A stretch of 64,000 bases of DNA from Pseudomonas putida (GTDB lineage: Bacteria; Pseudomonadota; Gammaproteobacteria; Pseudomonadales; Pseudomonadaceae): NCBI RefSeq assembly GCF_022627325.1, contig NZ_JAETZZ010000004.1, forward strand, positions 62,001 through 126,000, written 5' to 3'. Below are positions 28,450-38,820 of the stretch, in pieces (the stretch's first letter is position 1; each line of letters starts with the position of its first letter). The position numbers were made by a program, and so were the translations under genes. The notes under the pieces are model-generated. The model was not told the origin of the DNA, made no database searches, and saw nothing but the letters and a program-made list of their open reading frames with translations.

Positions 28450-29613
28450 TTACAGGTAGTAGGCCTTCAGCGGCGGGAAGCCGTTGAATTCCACTGCGCT
28501 GTAGCTGGTGGTGTAGGCACCGGTCGATAGCCAGTAGAGGCGGTCACCGATCGCCAGGTTCAGCGGCAGGCCGTACTTGTAGTGCTCGTACATGATGTCG
28601 GCGCTGTCGCAGGTCGGGCCGGCGATGACCACTTCTTCCATCTCGCCTTTCTTTTCGGTCCAGATCGGGAACTTGATGGACTCGTCCATGGTTTCGATCA
28701 GGCCGGAGAATTTGCCCACATCGGTGTACACCCAGCGCTCGACAGCGGTACGCGATTTGCGCGCAACCAGCACGACTTCGCTGACCAGGATACCGGCGTT
28801 GGCGATCAGCGAGCGGCCTGGCTCAAGGATGATTTCCGGCAGGTCGTCACCGAAGTCTTCCTTCAGGAAGCGGATGATCTCTTCAGCGTAGGTTTCCAGG
28901 CTGTTGGTGCGGGTGATGTAGTTGGCCGGGAAGCCGCCACCCATGTTGATCAGCTTCAGCTCGATGCCGTCTTCTTCCTTCAGGCGCTCGAAGATCACTT
29001 TGACCTTGGCGATCGCGGCGTCCCACACACTGATGTCGCGCTGTTGCGAACCCACGTGGAAGGAAATGCCGTATGGCACCAGGCCCAGGTCGCGGGCCAG
29101 GATCAGCAGGTCCATGGCCATGTCGGTCTGGCAGCCGAACTTGCGCGACAGCGGCCAGTCGGCGGTGGTGGAACCTTCAGTCAGGATGCGTACGTAGACC
29201 TTGGAGCCCGGGGCGGCCTTGGCGATGTTGCGCAGGTCGGCTTCTGAATCGGTGGCGTACAGGCGCACACCTTTTTCAAAGAAGTAACGGATGTCCTTGG
29301 ACTTCTTGATGGTGTTGCCGTAGCTGATGCGGTCGGCGCTGACGCCACGGCCCATGACCTTGTCCAGCTCATAGATCGAGGCGATGTCGAAGCTCGAGCC
29401 TTTCTCTTTGAGCAGGTCGATGATCTCGACCGCCGGGTTGGCCTTGACCGCGTAGTAGACCTTGGCGAACTCGAAACCGGCGCGCAGGTCGTCGTAGGCC
29501 TGGCTGATCATCTGGGTATCGATGAGTACGAACGGGGTTTCCTGCTTGTCGGCGAACGCCTTCATTTTCTGGAAGGTGTCACGCGCGAAATAGTCTTCGA
29601 CCTGGATCGACAT
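28450..29613 (-). CDS. speC: Ornithine decarboxylase SpeC
   Basis: A 387-residue group IV (eukaryotic-like, alanine-racemase-fold) PLP decarboxylase that makes putrescine from ornithine. PLP lysine is Lys57 in YYAVKANP; the catalytic cysteine is Cys335 in GPTCDSAD; EPGRS is the phosphate-binding motif. The start is set at 29613 (MSIQVEDYFARD), with GGAG nine bases upstream; two more upstream starts exist but add only seven residues. The gene follows the piu module on the opposite strand. Confidence 0.95.
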   Translation of the reverse strand: MSIQVEDYFARDTFQKMKAFADKQETPFVLIDTQMISQAYDDLRAGFEFAKVYYAVKANPAVEIIDLLKEKGSSFDIASIYELDKVMGRGVSADRISYGNTIKKSKDIRYFFEKGVRLYATDSEADLRNIAKAAPGSKVYVRILTEGSTTADWPLSRKFGCQTDMAMDLLILARDLGLVPYGISFHVGSQQRDISVWDAAIAKVKVIFERLKEEDGIELKLINMGGGFPANYITRTNSLETYAEEIIRFLKEDFGDDLPEIILEPGRSLIANAGILVSEVVLVARKSRTAVERWVYTDVGKFSGLIETMDESIKFPIWTEKKGEMEEVVIAGPTCDSADIMYEHYKYGLPLNLAIGDRLYWLSTGAYTTSYSAVEFNGFPPLKAYYL

Positions 29614-30246
29614 GCTCAGGGACTCCATGGGCAAACTGAAAAGATAAGTGGCTGCAAACTGAACGTCCTCCGTATCCCCACTTTGGTTCGCCTACTCAGT
29701 ACTTGAGCCGGATGGATCGTTTCCAGCATGGACGTTCGGCGCGCACTTTAGGGCGTGAAGAACCCAAGATCAACAGGCAATCGGGGCGTGTCGACCCACG
29801 ATCGACGCGCTGCCACTTGAATAACCGACTCGTGTGACCAGCAGATGTTCCCTGAACCCTGGCAGGCGTAAAAAATTGTGGAATAGACCGTCTTTGGCCC
29901 ATTTCGGGCAAGCCCGTTTCCATAGGCTTGGCGGGCTTTCTGCAAAGTGGCCTGGCCTGCAAAAAAAAGCGGAGGTGTTCATATTAATGGCCACGGTCAT
30001 GGCTATTGCAGTGCCTGAAATTCCCCATAAATTTTTTGTTACCGACTGGCGGATTTCCTGCGTTTTATGAGGTGCACTACTAATTTTCGCCATTGGCTAC
30101 GGACCGAAGATGGTCAACCTGAGATTGGCGGCGGGGGTGAAGCACTTCTTTGACAAGCCTTTGGGCAGGGCGGTTTAGGTTTCCGATGTCACTATTCCCC
30201 CAATCGCCGGCAAGCCGGCGATTGGGGCACGAAGCGCCCCCTTCGA
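29614..30246. other. 633-bp intergenic region with no convincing gene
   Basis: Open frames here are short and overlap each other on both strands without family features or ribosome sites. Base composition is more AT-rich than the genes around it, especially 29940-30080. A GCCCG..CGGGC hairpin lies near 29910-29935. The last 50 bp hold a perfect REP palindrome. The speC promoter should lie in the first 100 bp, but I cannot pick out boxes. Confidence 0.6.
30197..30227. repeat. REP-type palindrome downstream of the OpuC operon
   Basis: CCCCAATCGCCGGC and GCCGGCGATTGGGG form a perfect 14-bp-arm palindrome around a three-base centre. It lies 20 bp past the end of the ABC ATPase gene and could serve as its terminator or mRNA stabiliser. 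Confidence 0.8.
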
Positions 30247-31404
30247 TCAGGAAACCGCCGCCTCGGCCGGTGACACGATGCTGGTCTTGGCCCCGCGCGA
30301 TCTCCCCGAGCTCAGGTAAGCCGCGATCGACTCCTGCGTCACCTCGCCCAGGAACACCTGCTCGGCATCCAGCACCGGCAACCACGCGCGGTTGAACTCG
30401 TACATCCGCGACAGCAGGATGCGCAGGTGCTCATCGTGCGAAGCCGTTGCATTGAACTGGCGCAGGAAGTCTGCACAGGTACCTTGCTGGCGGTGCATGT
30501 CGCGCCGGCGTACATACCCCAGTGCCTTGTTCTGCGCATCGGTGACCACCACATAGCGGCGATCGTGCTCGTCCAGCAGCTCCAGCGCATCGCCCACCGG
30601 CGTTTGTGGGCTCACCGAAGGGGCGTTGTCCGCCGCATCTTCGGCGCGCACCAGCAACAGGCGTTTCAAGGTGCTGTCCTGGCCGACGAAGTTGCTGACG
30701 AAGTCATCGACCGGGTGGGCCAGCAAGGTGTCCGGGTGGTCCAGCTGCAGCAACTTGCCGGCGCGGAAGATGGCAATCTTGTCGGCCAGCTTGATCGCTT
30801 CGTCGATGTCGTGGCTGACCATGATCACGGTCTTGTTCAGCGCCCGCTGCATCTCGAAGAACTCGTTCTGGATCATTTCGCGGTTGATCGGGTCGACGGC
30901 GCCGAACGGCTCGTCCATCAACAGCACCGGCGCGTCTGCGGCCAGCGCACGGATCACCCCGATGCGCTGTTGCTGGCCACCGGACAGTTCACGCGGGTAG
31001 CGTTGCAGATACTGCTTGGGCTCGAGCTTGATCATGTGCATCAGCTCGCGGGCGCGGTCGTGGCACTTTTGCTTGTCCCAGCCGAGCAGGCGCGGGACCA
31101 CAGTGATGTTTTCCTCGATGGTCATGTTGGGGAACAGGCCGATCTGCTGGATCACATAGCCGATGTGGCGGCGCAAGGTCACTTCGTCCAGGCCGTTGGT
31201 GTCTTCGCCATTGATGAACACCTGCCCGGAGGTTGGCGTGATCAGGCGGTTGATCATCTTCAGCGTGGTGCTCTTGCCACAGCCCGAGGGGCCGAGGAAC
31301 ACGCAGATTTCGCCTTCGTTGACGGTCAGGCTGACCGCCTCGACGGCTTTGACGTCCTTGCCGTTGACGTTGAAGGTTTTGCTGAGGTTCTTGAGTTCGA
31401 TCAT
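30247..31404 (-). CDS. opuCA: Compatible-solute ABC transporter, ATP-binding protein (OpuCA/OsmV type)
   Basis: A 385-residue ABC ATPase that energises uptake of betaine, choline or carnitine. Walker A GPSGCGKST is at 38-46, the signature LSGGQQQR follows near 143, and Walker B is LLMDEPFGAVDP. Two C-terminal CBS domains (about 255-365) are the ionic-strength or nucleotide sensor found in osmoregulated importers. It overlaps the upstream permease gene by 4 bp and is last in a four-gene operon. Confidence 0.9.
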   Translation of the reverse strand: MIELKNLSKTFNVNGKDVKAVEAVSLTVNEGEICVFLGPSGCGKSTTLKMINRLITPTSGQVFINGEDTNGLDEVTLRRHIGYVIQQIGLFPNMTIEENITVVPRLLGWDKQKCHDRARELMHMIKLEPKQYLQRYPRELSGGQQQRIGVIRALAADAPVLLMDEPFGAVDPINREMIQNEFFEMQRALNKTVIMVSHDIDEAIKLADKIAIFRAGKLLQLDHPDTLLAHPVDDFVSNFVGQDSTLKRLLLVRAEDAADNAPSVSPQTPVGDALELLDEHDRRYVVVTDAQNKALGYVRRRDMHRQQGTCADFLRQFNATASHDEHLRILLSRMYEFNRAWLPVLDAEQVFLGEVTQESIAAYLSSGRSRGAKTSIVSPAEAAVS

Positions 31405-32054
31405 GAGCGCAGTCCTTCTGGAGTCAGGGCACGTTGCAGGGTTTGCAGGAGCAGGTCGGCGATGATTGCCAGCAGGCTGACCAGTACGGCGCCAACCAGC
31501 AGCATCGACATGTCGCTGCGGCTGATGGAGGTGAGGATGAGCACGCCCAGGCCACCGGCACCGATGGTCGCGGCGATGGTCATCACGCCGATGTTCATCA
31601 CCACGGCAGTGCGCACGCCGGCGAGGATGACGGGTACGGCAATCGGTAGCTCGACCATGCGCAGGCGCTGGCCGAAGGTCATGCCGATACCGCGCGCGGC
31701 CTCACGGATGCCGGGCTCGACGTTGGTCAGGGCCAGGTAGGTGTTGCGCAGGATGGGCAGCAGTGAATAAAGGAACACCGCGGTGATCGCAGGCAATGGC
31801 CCCAGGCCCTGGCCGAACTTGGAGTAGAACGGCAGCAGCAGGCCGAACAGGGCAATCGACGGGATGGTCAGCAGCACTGTGGCACTGGCCTGCAGTGGGC
31901 CGGCCACCACCGGGAAGCGGGTCATCAGGATGCCCAGCGGCACGCCGACCAGGATTGCCAGGCCAACGGCAATGCCGACCAGCATGATGTGCTGCCAGGT
32001 CAGTTGCAGCACCAGGGCCCAGTCGAGGTGGGCGAACGTATCGAGCAGGCTCAT
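31401..32054 (-). CDS. opuCB: Compatible-solute ABC transporter permease (OpuCB/OsmW type)
   Basis: A 217-residue inner-membrane permease with about six transmembrane helices. The ATPase-contact loop is present as EAARGIGMTFGQRLRMVELP. It is translationally coupled on both sides, overlapping the binding-protein gene upstream and the ATPase gene downstream by 4 bp each. Confidence 0.9.
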   Translation of the reverse strand: MSLLDTFAHLDWALVLQLTWQHIMLVGIAVGLAILVGVPLGILMTRFPVVAGPLQASATVLLTIPSIALFGLLLPFYSKFGQGLGPLPAITAVFLYSLLPILRNTYLALTNVEPGIREAARGIGMTFGQRLRMVELPIAVPVILAGVRTAVVMNIGVMTIAATIGAGGLGVLILTSISRSDMSMLLVGAVLVSLLAIIADLLLQTLQRALTPEGLRS

Positions 32055-32962
32055 GGCTGCACCTCCTTGAGTGGGTGCTCACGCAGGAATGCTGCCGCCA
32101 CGGCCGTCGGGCTCTGGTGTTCGACGTCGACCTTGGCATTGAGCTGGCGCATGGTCTGGTCATCGAGCTGCTCGGCCAGTGGCTTGAGCAGGGCGACCAG
32201 TTGCGGGTTGGCGTCGAGCACGGCCTTGCGCACCACCGGGGCAGCGGTGTAGTCGGGGAAGTAGTGCTTGTCGTCTTCCAGCAGCTTGAGGTTGAACGCA
32301 CTCAGGCGGCCGTCCGTGGTGTAGACCAGGCCTGCGAACACCTGGTTGTTGTGCATGGCGGTATAGACCAGGCCGGCATCCATCTGCCTGATGTTGGCAC
32401 GGCCGACTTGCAGGTCGTACATCTCCTTCAGGCCGACCAGGCCGTCGGGGCGGTTGGCGAACTCGGTGTCCAGGGCGATCAGGTGGTTGCGCTCGCGTTC
32501 GTCGCGCAGCACCTGATTGAGGTCACTGATCGTGTTGATCTGTGGGTAGGCCTCGGCGACCTGTTCAGGCAGGCCCAGGGCGTAGGTGTTGCTGAACTTG
32601 GTCGGGGTCAGCCAGATCAGGTCTTTCTTGGCGTCCAGCGCCTTGACCTTGGCGTAGGTGGCTTCGGCACTGGGCATGCGCTCCTCGATGTGGTTGTAGG
32701 ACACCAGCGACACGCCGGTGTACTCCCACATCAAGTCCAGCTGGCCAGTCTCCTGGGCCTGGCGCGCGAGGCTGCTGCCAAGGCCGCCGGTGACGCGCAC
32801 ATCGAAGCCATTGGCGCGCAGGTATTGGGCGGTGATTTCGGCGAGTACGGTCTGTTCGGTGAACACCCGTGCGCCGATGCGCACCACGGGTTTTTCCGCC
32901 GCCTGGGCAAAGCCTGCGAACAGCAGGGCCGCGCCCAGCAGCAAGGCGATTCTCTTCTTCAT
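32051..32962 (-). CDS. opuCC: Compatible-solute ABC transporter substrate-binding protein (OpuCC/OsmF type)
   Basis: A 303-residue periplasmic binding protein of the OpuAC family for quaternary amines. The signal peptide MKKRIALLLGAALLFAGFAQA is cleaved before AEKP. The start at 32962 places the signal peptide at the N-terminus, with GGGAACGT upstream. No lipobox is seen, so it is free in the periplasm. It lies second in the operon between two permease genes. Confidence 0.88.
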   Translation of the reverse strand: MKKRIALLLGAALLFAGFAQAAEKPVVRIGARVFTEQTVLAEITAQYLRANGFDVRVTGGLGSSLARQAQETGQLDLMWEYTGVSLVSYNHIEERMPSAEATYAKVKALDAKKDLIWLTPTKFSNTYALGLPEQVAEAYPQINTISDLNQVLRDERERNHLIALDTEFANRPDGLVGLKEMYDLQVGRANIRQMDAGLVYTAMHNNQVFAGLVYTTDGRLSAFNLKLLEDDKHYFPDYTAAPVVRKAVLDANPQLVALLKPLAEQLDDQTMRQLNAKVDVEHQSPTAVAAAFLREHPLKEVQP

Positions 32963-32975
32963 ACGTTCCCTCTTT

Positions 32976-33689
32976 TTATTGGGCCAGGCCACGTTCCAGC
33001 CAGCGCTTGCTGGAGAAACTCACCGCGGCATCCAGCGCCAGGGCCAGCAACGCCGTGCAGGCCGCGCCCAGCAGCAGCTGTGGCTGGTTGTTCAGGGCAA
33101 TGCCGGGGAAGATCAGGCTGCCGAGGCTGTTGGCACCGATCAGGAACGCCAGGGGCGCTGTGCCCACGTTCAGCGCCAGAGCCACACGCACTCCACCGAC
33201 GATGATCGGTACCGCATTGGGCAGTTCCACTTGCCAGAGTCGCTGGCGCGGGGTCATGCCGATGCCGGTGGCGGCTTCCTTGAGCGAGGCGGGGACGTTT
33301 TTCAGGCCTTCGTAGGTGTTGCGTACGATTGGCAGGAGGGAGGCGAGGAACAGCGCGAAGATCGCGGGCCCGGCGCCGATGCCCAGGACACTGAGCGCGA
33401 TGGCCAGAACGGCCAGAGGGGGAATGGTGTTGCCAACGTTGAAGAACTGCATGAAGCGCTCGGCTTTGTCGACCCGGTGCGGTCGACTCAAGGCAATGCC
33501 GGCGGGGATGCCCACGGCCAACGCCGCCGCCATCGAAGCCAGCACCAATACCAGGTGCGCTTGCAGGTAGAACCCAAGATCGTCGCGATAACGCGCGATC
33601 GTGTCGATGCCGATCCAGTGGATCAGCAGGGCCAGGATGACGAGCACGGCGGCCCATCCCAACAGCCCTTTTCCGTAGCGTGTAGCCAC
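32976..33689 (-). CDS. opuCD: Compatible-solute ABC transporter permease (OpuCD/OsmY type)
   Basis: A 237-residue permease with six predicted helices and the loop EAATGIGMTPRQRLWQVELP. GTG at 33689 is preferred because AAGGAGTCCACCT precedes it with proper spacing; an in-frame start 17 codons earlier has no such site. First gene of the four-gene importer operon (permease, binding protein, permease, ATPase). Confidence 0.87.
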   Translation of the reverse strand: MATRYGKGLLGWAAVLVILALLIHWIGIDTIARYRDDLGFYLQAHLVLVLASMAAALAVGIPAGIALSRPHRVDKAERFMQFFNVGNTIPPLAVLAIALSVLGIGAGPAIFALFLASLLPIVRNTYEGLKNVPASLKEAATGIGMTPRQRLWQVELPNAVPIIVGGVRVALALNVGTAPLAFLIGANSLGSLIFPGIALNNQPQLLLGAACTALLALALDAAVSFSSKRWLERGLAQ

Positions 33690-34162
33690 AGGTGGACTCC
33701 TTGTGTTGTCGGCGAGCACACTCTTTTTATGGCCGGCCATGGCTGGCGGCGAGTGGTGTGTTCGCGATTAGCAGCGTGACGCTTGCGCAAGGCAGCAATC
33801 AGACCATGAGCCGAACCCCGTCGGGCCCGAAAATGCTGATCAAACCAGTCCCCAAGCGAAGCGGGTTGCAGGGGAGTGGACGTCTCCGAGGGCGTAAAGG
33901 TTCCCATCTGGGGCGGCATTTGGCCAGTGTTAATCACTGGGGCGAGTGTTTTTTCGTACTAAAAAACAACGTGAATCCTGCCTAAAGGCGTTGGTTTACC
34001 TGCTATCTGCCCCACCTGTGACGCTGGACAACTTTTCTGACCAGCAGGCGAATCGCGCCCGATCGAGCATCGTTGACCAACGGCGGGGATCAGATTTTGG
34101 TCCCTGCCCAACATCAGGTATGATATCGCCCCTTTTTGAATCCCCCAGTCAGGCGATTTCCC
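33690..34162. other. 473-bp divergent intergenic region (opuC operon and prfC)
   Basis: It must hold the promoters of both flanking operons. I see no convincing gene in it; the short frames lack ribosome sites and family features. A small inverted repeat CCAGTGTTAATCACTGG lies at about 33924-33940, which could be a protein-binding site for osmotic control, but nothing proves this. Confidence 0.5.
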
Positions 34163-35746
<1,584 letters not shown>

Positions 35747-35747
35747 G

Positions 35748-35842
35748 GGCAGCGGCAAGCTTCAAGCTTCAAGCTGCAAGAGGAAGCGAGCCTGCGTTGG
35801 CCCGCTTTTCTTGCCGCTTGCCGCTTGCCGCTTGCCGCTGCC
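35748..35842. repeat. Large heptad-repeat hairpin, likely bidirectional terminator
   Basis: Two 34-bp arms (35748-35781 and 35809-35842) are complementary at about 29 of 34 positions around a 27-base loop. The left arm repeats CAAGCTT-like heptads and the right arm has TTGCCGC four times in tandem. It fills exactly the gap between the convergent prfC and PotF-like genes (1 bp from each). Confidence 0.88.
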
Positions 35843-35843
35843 G

Positions 35844-36923
35844 TCAGTTCCCGGCCTTGATGCTGGTCCAGATCCGCGTACGAATGCGGTCGATCTTTGC
35901 CGGCATCGCCTCCAGCGCGTACAGCTTGCCCATCATCTCTTCGCTCGGATAAATCATGGTATTGCCCTTGAGGCTCGGGTCCACCAGGGCGTCGGCCTTG
36001 AGGTTGCCGTTGGCGTACTGCACATGGTTACTGATGTTGGCCATCACCTGCGGCTGCAACAGGTAATTCATGTAGGCATAGCCCGCCTTCTCATCCGGTG
36101 CATCGGCTGGCATGGCAACCATGTCGAACCACATCGGCGCGCCCTCCTTGGGGATCGAATAGCCGACTTTCACCCCATTCTTGGCTTCATCGGCGCGGTT
36201 CTTCGCCTGCAGCACATCACCCGAGAACCCTACAACCACGCAGATATCGCCATTGGCCAGGTCACCGGTGTACTTGGAGGAATGGAAGTAGCTGATGTAC
36301 GGGCGCACCGTCATCAGCAGGTCCTTGGCCTTCTGGTAGTCCTTCGGGTCTTTGCTGTGGTGCGGCAGCCCCAGGTAGTGCAGGGCGATGGGTAGCAGTT
36401 CAGGGCCGTTGTCGAGCACGGCAACCCCACAGCTCTTGAGCTTGCTCATGTACTCGGGCTTGAAGATCAGGTCCCACGAATCCACCGGGGCGTTGTCACC
36501 GAGCACGGCTTTGACCTTGTCGATGTTGTAGCCGATCCCGGTACTGCCCCACAGGTACGGAAAACCGTACTGGTTGCCAGGGTCGTTGACCTCCAGCGCC
36601 TTGAGCAGCACCGGGTTGAGGTTTTTCCAGTCGGGGAGCTGCGACTTGTCCAGCTTCTTCAGCGCCTTGCCCTGAATCTGTCGGGCCATGAAGTGGTTGG
36701 AGGGAAACACCACGTCGTAGCCGGAGTTACCGGTCATCAGCTTGCCGTCGAGGGTTTCGTTGCTGTCGTACACGTCGTAGGTCGGGGTGATGCCGGTGGT
36801 TTGCTGGAATTTCTGCAAGGTGTCGGGGGCCACGTAGCTGGACCAGTTGTAGATTTTTACCGAGTCGGCGGCATTGGCCACGCTGGCGGCCAGCATCAGT
36901 GGAGCGAGGAGGAGGGTGCGCAT
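35844..36923 (-). CDS. Polyamine ABC transporter substrate-binding protein (PotF/SpuD family)
   Basis: A 359-residue periplasmic binding protein. The signal peptide is about 18 residues (ends SVANA). YNWSSYVAPDTLQKFQ and VFPSNHFMARQ are typical of PotF/SpuD putrescine- and spermidine-binding proteins. No permease or ATPase genes are beside it, so it must work with a transporter coded elsewhere. It is first-neighbour to a cupin and a PuuB-like oxidase on the same strand, which supports a polyamine-related role. Confidence 0.88.
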   Translation of the reverse strand: MRTLLLAPLMLAASVANAADSVKIYNWSSYVAPDTLQKFQQTTGITPTYDVYDSNETLDGKLMTGNSGYDVVFPSNHFMARQIQGKALKKLDKSQLPDWKNLNPVLLKALEVNDPGNQYGFPYLWGSTGIGYNIDKVKAVLGDNAPVDSWDLIFKPEYMSKLKSCGVAVLDNGPELLPIALHYLGLPHHSKDPKDYQKAKDLLMTVRPYISYFHSSKYTGDLANGDICVVVGFSGDVLQAKNRADEAKNGVKVGYSIPKEGAPMWFDMVAMPADAPDEKAGYAYMNYLLQPQVMANISNHVQYANGNLKADALVDPSLKGNTMIYPSEEMMGKLYALEAMPAKIDRIRTRIWTSIKAGN

Positions 36924-36975
36924 GTCGGGAGTACCTTGCTTTGTCTGTTGTTTTCGAAGGCAGGCGATCAGCGGA

Positions 36976-37317
36976 TCAGAAGATGAGTACGTAGGTCTTG
37001 CGCACGGTTTCCTGGATATCCCAGATGCCCATGCTGTTGGCCGGTAGCATCAGTGCGTCTCCGGCTTCTATCTGAAGGGGTTGGCCGCCGTCGGGGGTGA
37101 ACGTGCAGCGGCCCTTGATGAAGTGGCAGAACTCCTGTTGCGCGATCTGCCGCCGCCAGCGCCCGGGCGTGCATTCCCAGATGCCGGTTTCCACGCCATC
37201 GCTGCGCTCCACGCAGGTGACCGAGGTCACTGCCACGGGTTCGCCAAGCGGCACCGCAACCGGGTTGGAGCTGTCCAGCACGGCGCTTTCGGTGTGTTTG
37301 AACTGGGTGATGCTCAT
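36976..37317 (-). CDS. Small cupin-domain protein (DUF861-like)
   Basis: A 113-residue single-domain cupin. The beta strands are seen as VETGIWECTPGRWRR, EFCHFIKGRCTFTPDGG and GDALMLPANSMGIWDI, with the FxHxxxG-like first motif reduced to CHFIKG. The family is often found beside amine oxidases and polyamine transporters, with unknown role. The ATG at 37317 is used because upstream frame is out of character. It lies between the FAD oxidase and the binding protein in a probable operon. Confidence 0.85.
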   Translation of the reverse strand: MSITQFKHTESAVLDSSNPVAVPLGEPVAVTSVTCVERSDGVETGIWECTPGRWRRQIAQQEFCHFIKGRCTFTPDGGQPLQIEAGDALMLPANSMGIWDIQETVRKTYVLIF

Positions 37318-37349
37318 TACCGTTGGATCCTGTGTGGGTGAAAGGAAAG

Positions 37350-38756
37350 TCAGCGCATGAAGCCTTCCATGAAGTCCGCCAGCGAGCTGGCCAGGCGCCG
37401 CCGCCATGGCACTGTGGCGGGGTTGGCGAGGGTTCGGTCTTCATGCACGAAGCTCTGGATGATTGCGTTGTAGCCCAGCCAGCGGCAGGGTTCGGGCGGC
37501 CAGCTGGCCAGGCTCGACAGCGGACGGTTGTCGAGTACCCAGGGTTGTGCGGTCAGCTCGTTGTGCTGGTTGAGGATCAGCGCGGCCAAGGTGCGCCCAC
37601 CGAGGTTGGTGGCGCCGACACCTTCTCCGCCATAACCGCCGGACAGGGCAATGCCGCGCTGGCGGTCACACAGCATGTGCGGGCGGAAGCGCCGGGCCAT
37701 GCCCAGGTTGCCACCCCACGAATGGGTGATACGCACATGCTTGAGTTGTGGGAACAGCTCGCTGAACAGGTAGCGGCGCAGTTCGACTTCGGCCTCAGTC
37801 AGGGTGAAGTCTTCACGCAGCCTGCCACCGAAGCGGTAGCCACCGCGGGCGCCGAATACCAGGCGGTTGTCGGCGGTACGCTGGCCGTAGGTGACCTGGC
37901 GGCTGCTTTCGCTGAAGGCCTGGCCCTGGGACAGGCCGATCTGCTCCCAGGTCGATTCGGGCAAGGGCTCGGTGGCCACCAGCAGGCTCTGCACCGGCAG
38001 TTGATGCTTGCCCAGCGGTGGTAGGCTGGCAGCGTAGCCCTCCACAGCAGGGACCATCCACTGGCAGCGGATGCGCGCCAGGGGGGCACGGACCTCACCG
38101 GGCTGCCAGTCGACGGCGGGGGTGTTTTCGTAGATCGGCACGCCCAGCGCTTCCACCGCCCGGGCCAGGCCACGCACCAGCTTGGCCGGTTGGATGGTCG
38201 CGGTATGCGGGCTGTAGATCGCGCCGTAGGCGTTGCTCACGCGCAGCTGTAGGTCCAGTTGCTCGGGGCGCAGCCAGCGGTAGTCATCCTCGGTCATGCC
38301 TTGGCGGTAAAGGTCATCGAGGTACGCACGTAGGCTGCGCTCCTGTTCCGGGTAGCGCGCCGCACAGTACAGCACGCCGCCTTTGCGGTAGTCGCAATCG
38401 ATGCCTTCGCGTTGCAGCACGCTGTGGACTTCGTCGGGGATGCCATGCAGCAGGTCGATGCTGGCGCGGCGTTGTTGCGGCGACAGGGTGGCAAGCAGGC
38501 GGTCTTCACCGAGCATGTTGCCCATCAGCCAGCCGCCATTGCGCCCAGAGGCGCCAAAGCCGGCAATGTTGGCCTCGATCACGGCGATGTTCAGCTGTGG
38601 CGCCTGGCGCTTGAGGTAGTAGGCGGTCCACAGCCCGGTGTAGCCCGCGCCGATGATGCACACATCGACGTCGAGGTCTTCGCGCAGGGCGGGGCGGGCG
38701 CACAGCGGCTCTTCGAGCTGGTCCATCCACAGGCTGAGCGTGCGCAAAGGTTGCAT
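37350..38756 (-). CDS. FAD-dependent amine oxidase, gamma-glutamylputrescine oxidase-like
   Basis: A 468-residue DAO-family flavoprotein. The dinucleotide-binding motif is IIGAGYTGLWTAYYL (glycines at 36-41), and the C-terminal GGYGGEGVGATNLGG closes the FAD site. The layout matches PuuB and related oxidases that act on N-acylated or free polyamines. ATG at 38756 has GGAG 12 bases before it; a TTG eight codons earlier is possible. No PuuA-like synthetase is near, so the substrate is not settled. Confidence 0.85.
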   Translation of the reverse strand: MQPLRTLSLWMDQLEEPLCARPALREDLDVDVCIIGAGYTGLWTAYYLKRQAPQLNIAVIEANIAGFGASGRNGGWLMGNMLGEDRLLATLSPQQRRASIDLLHGIPDEVHSVLQREGIDCDYRKGGVLYCAARYPEQERSLRAYLDDLYRQGMTEDDYRWLRPEQLDLQLRVSNAYGAIYSPHTATIQPAKLVRGLARAVEALGVPIYENTPAVDWQPGEVRAPLARIRCQWMVPAVEGYAASLPPLGKHQLPVQSLLVATEPLPESTWEQIGLSQGQAFSESSRQVTYGQRTADNRLVFGARGGYRFGGRLREDFTLTEAEVELRRYLFSELFPQLKHVRITHSWGGNLGMARRFRPHMLCDRQRGIALSGGYGGEGVGATNLGGRTLAALILNQHNELTAQPWVLDNRPLSSLASWPPEPCRWLGYNAIIQSFVHEDRTLANPATVPWRRRLASSLADFMEGFMR

Positions 38757-38820
38757 CGGGTTCGGCTCCACATCCGTCAAGGTCTGTGGGCGATCCTAGT
38801 GGCGTTGGGGGATGGCTGTC

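Noticed and set aside
29770-30093. A 107-codon minus-strand open frame upstream of speC
   Set aside because: Overlaps other equally weak frames, has no ribosome site and reads as random composition (rich in Ser, Ala, His, Phe).
33623-33937. A 104-codon minus-strand open frame upstream of opuCD
   Set aside because: It overlaps the opuCD start, has no clear ribosome site and no family resemblance; the region is better read as a promoter spacer.
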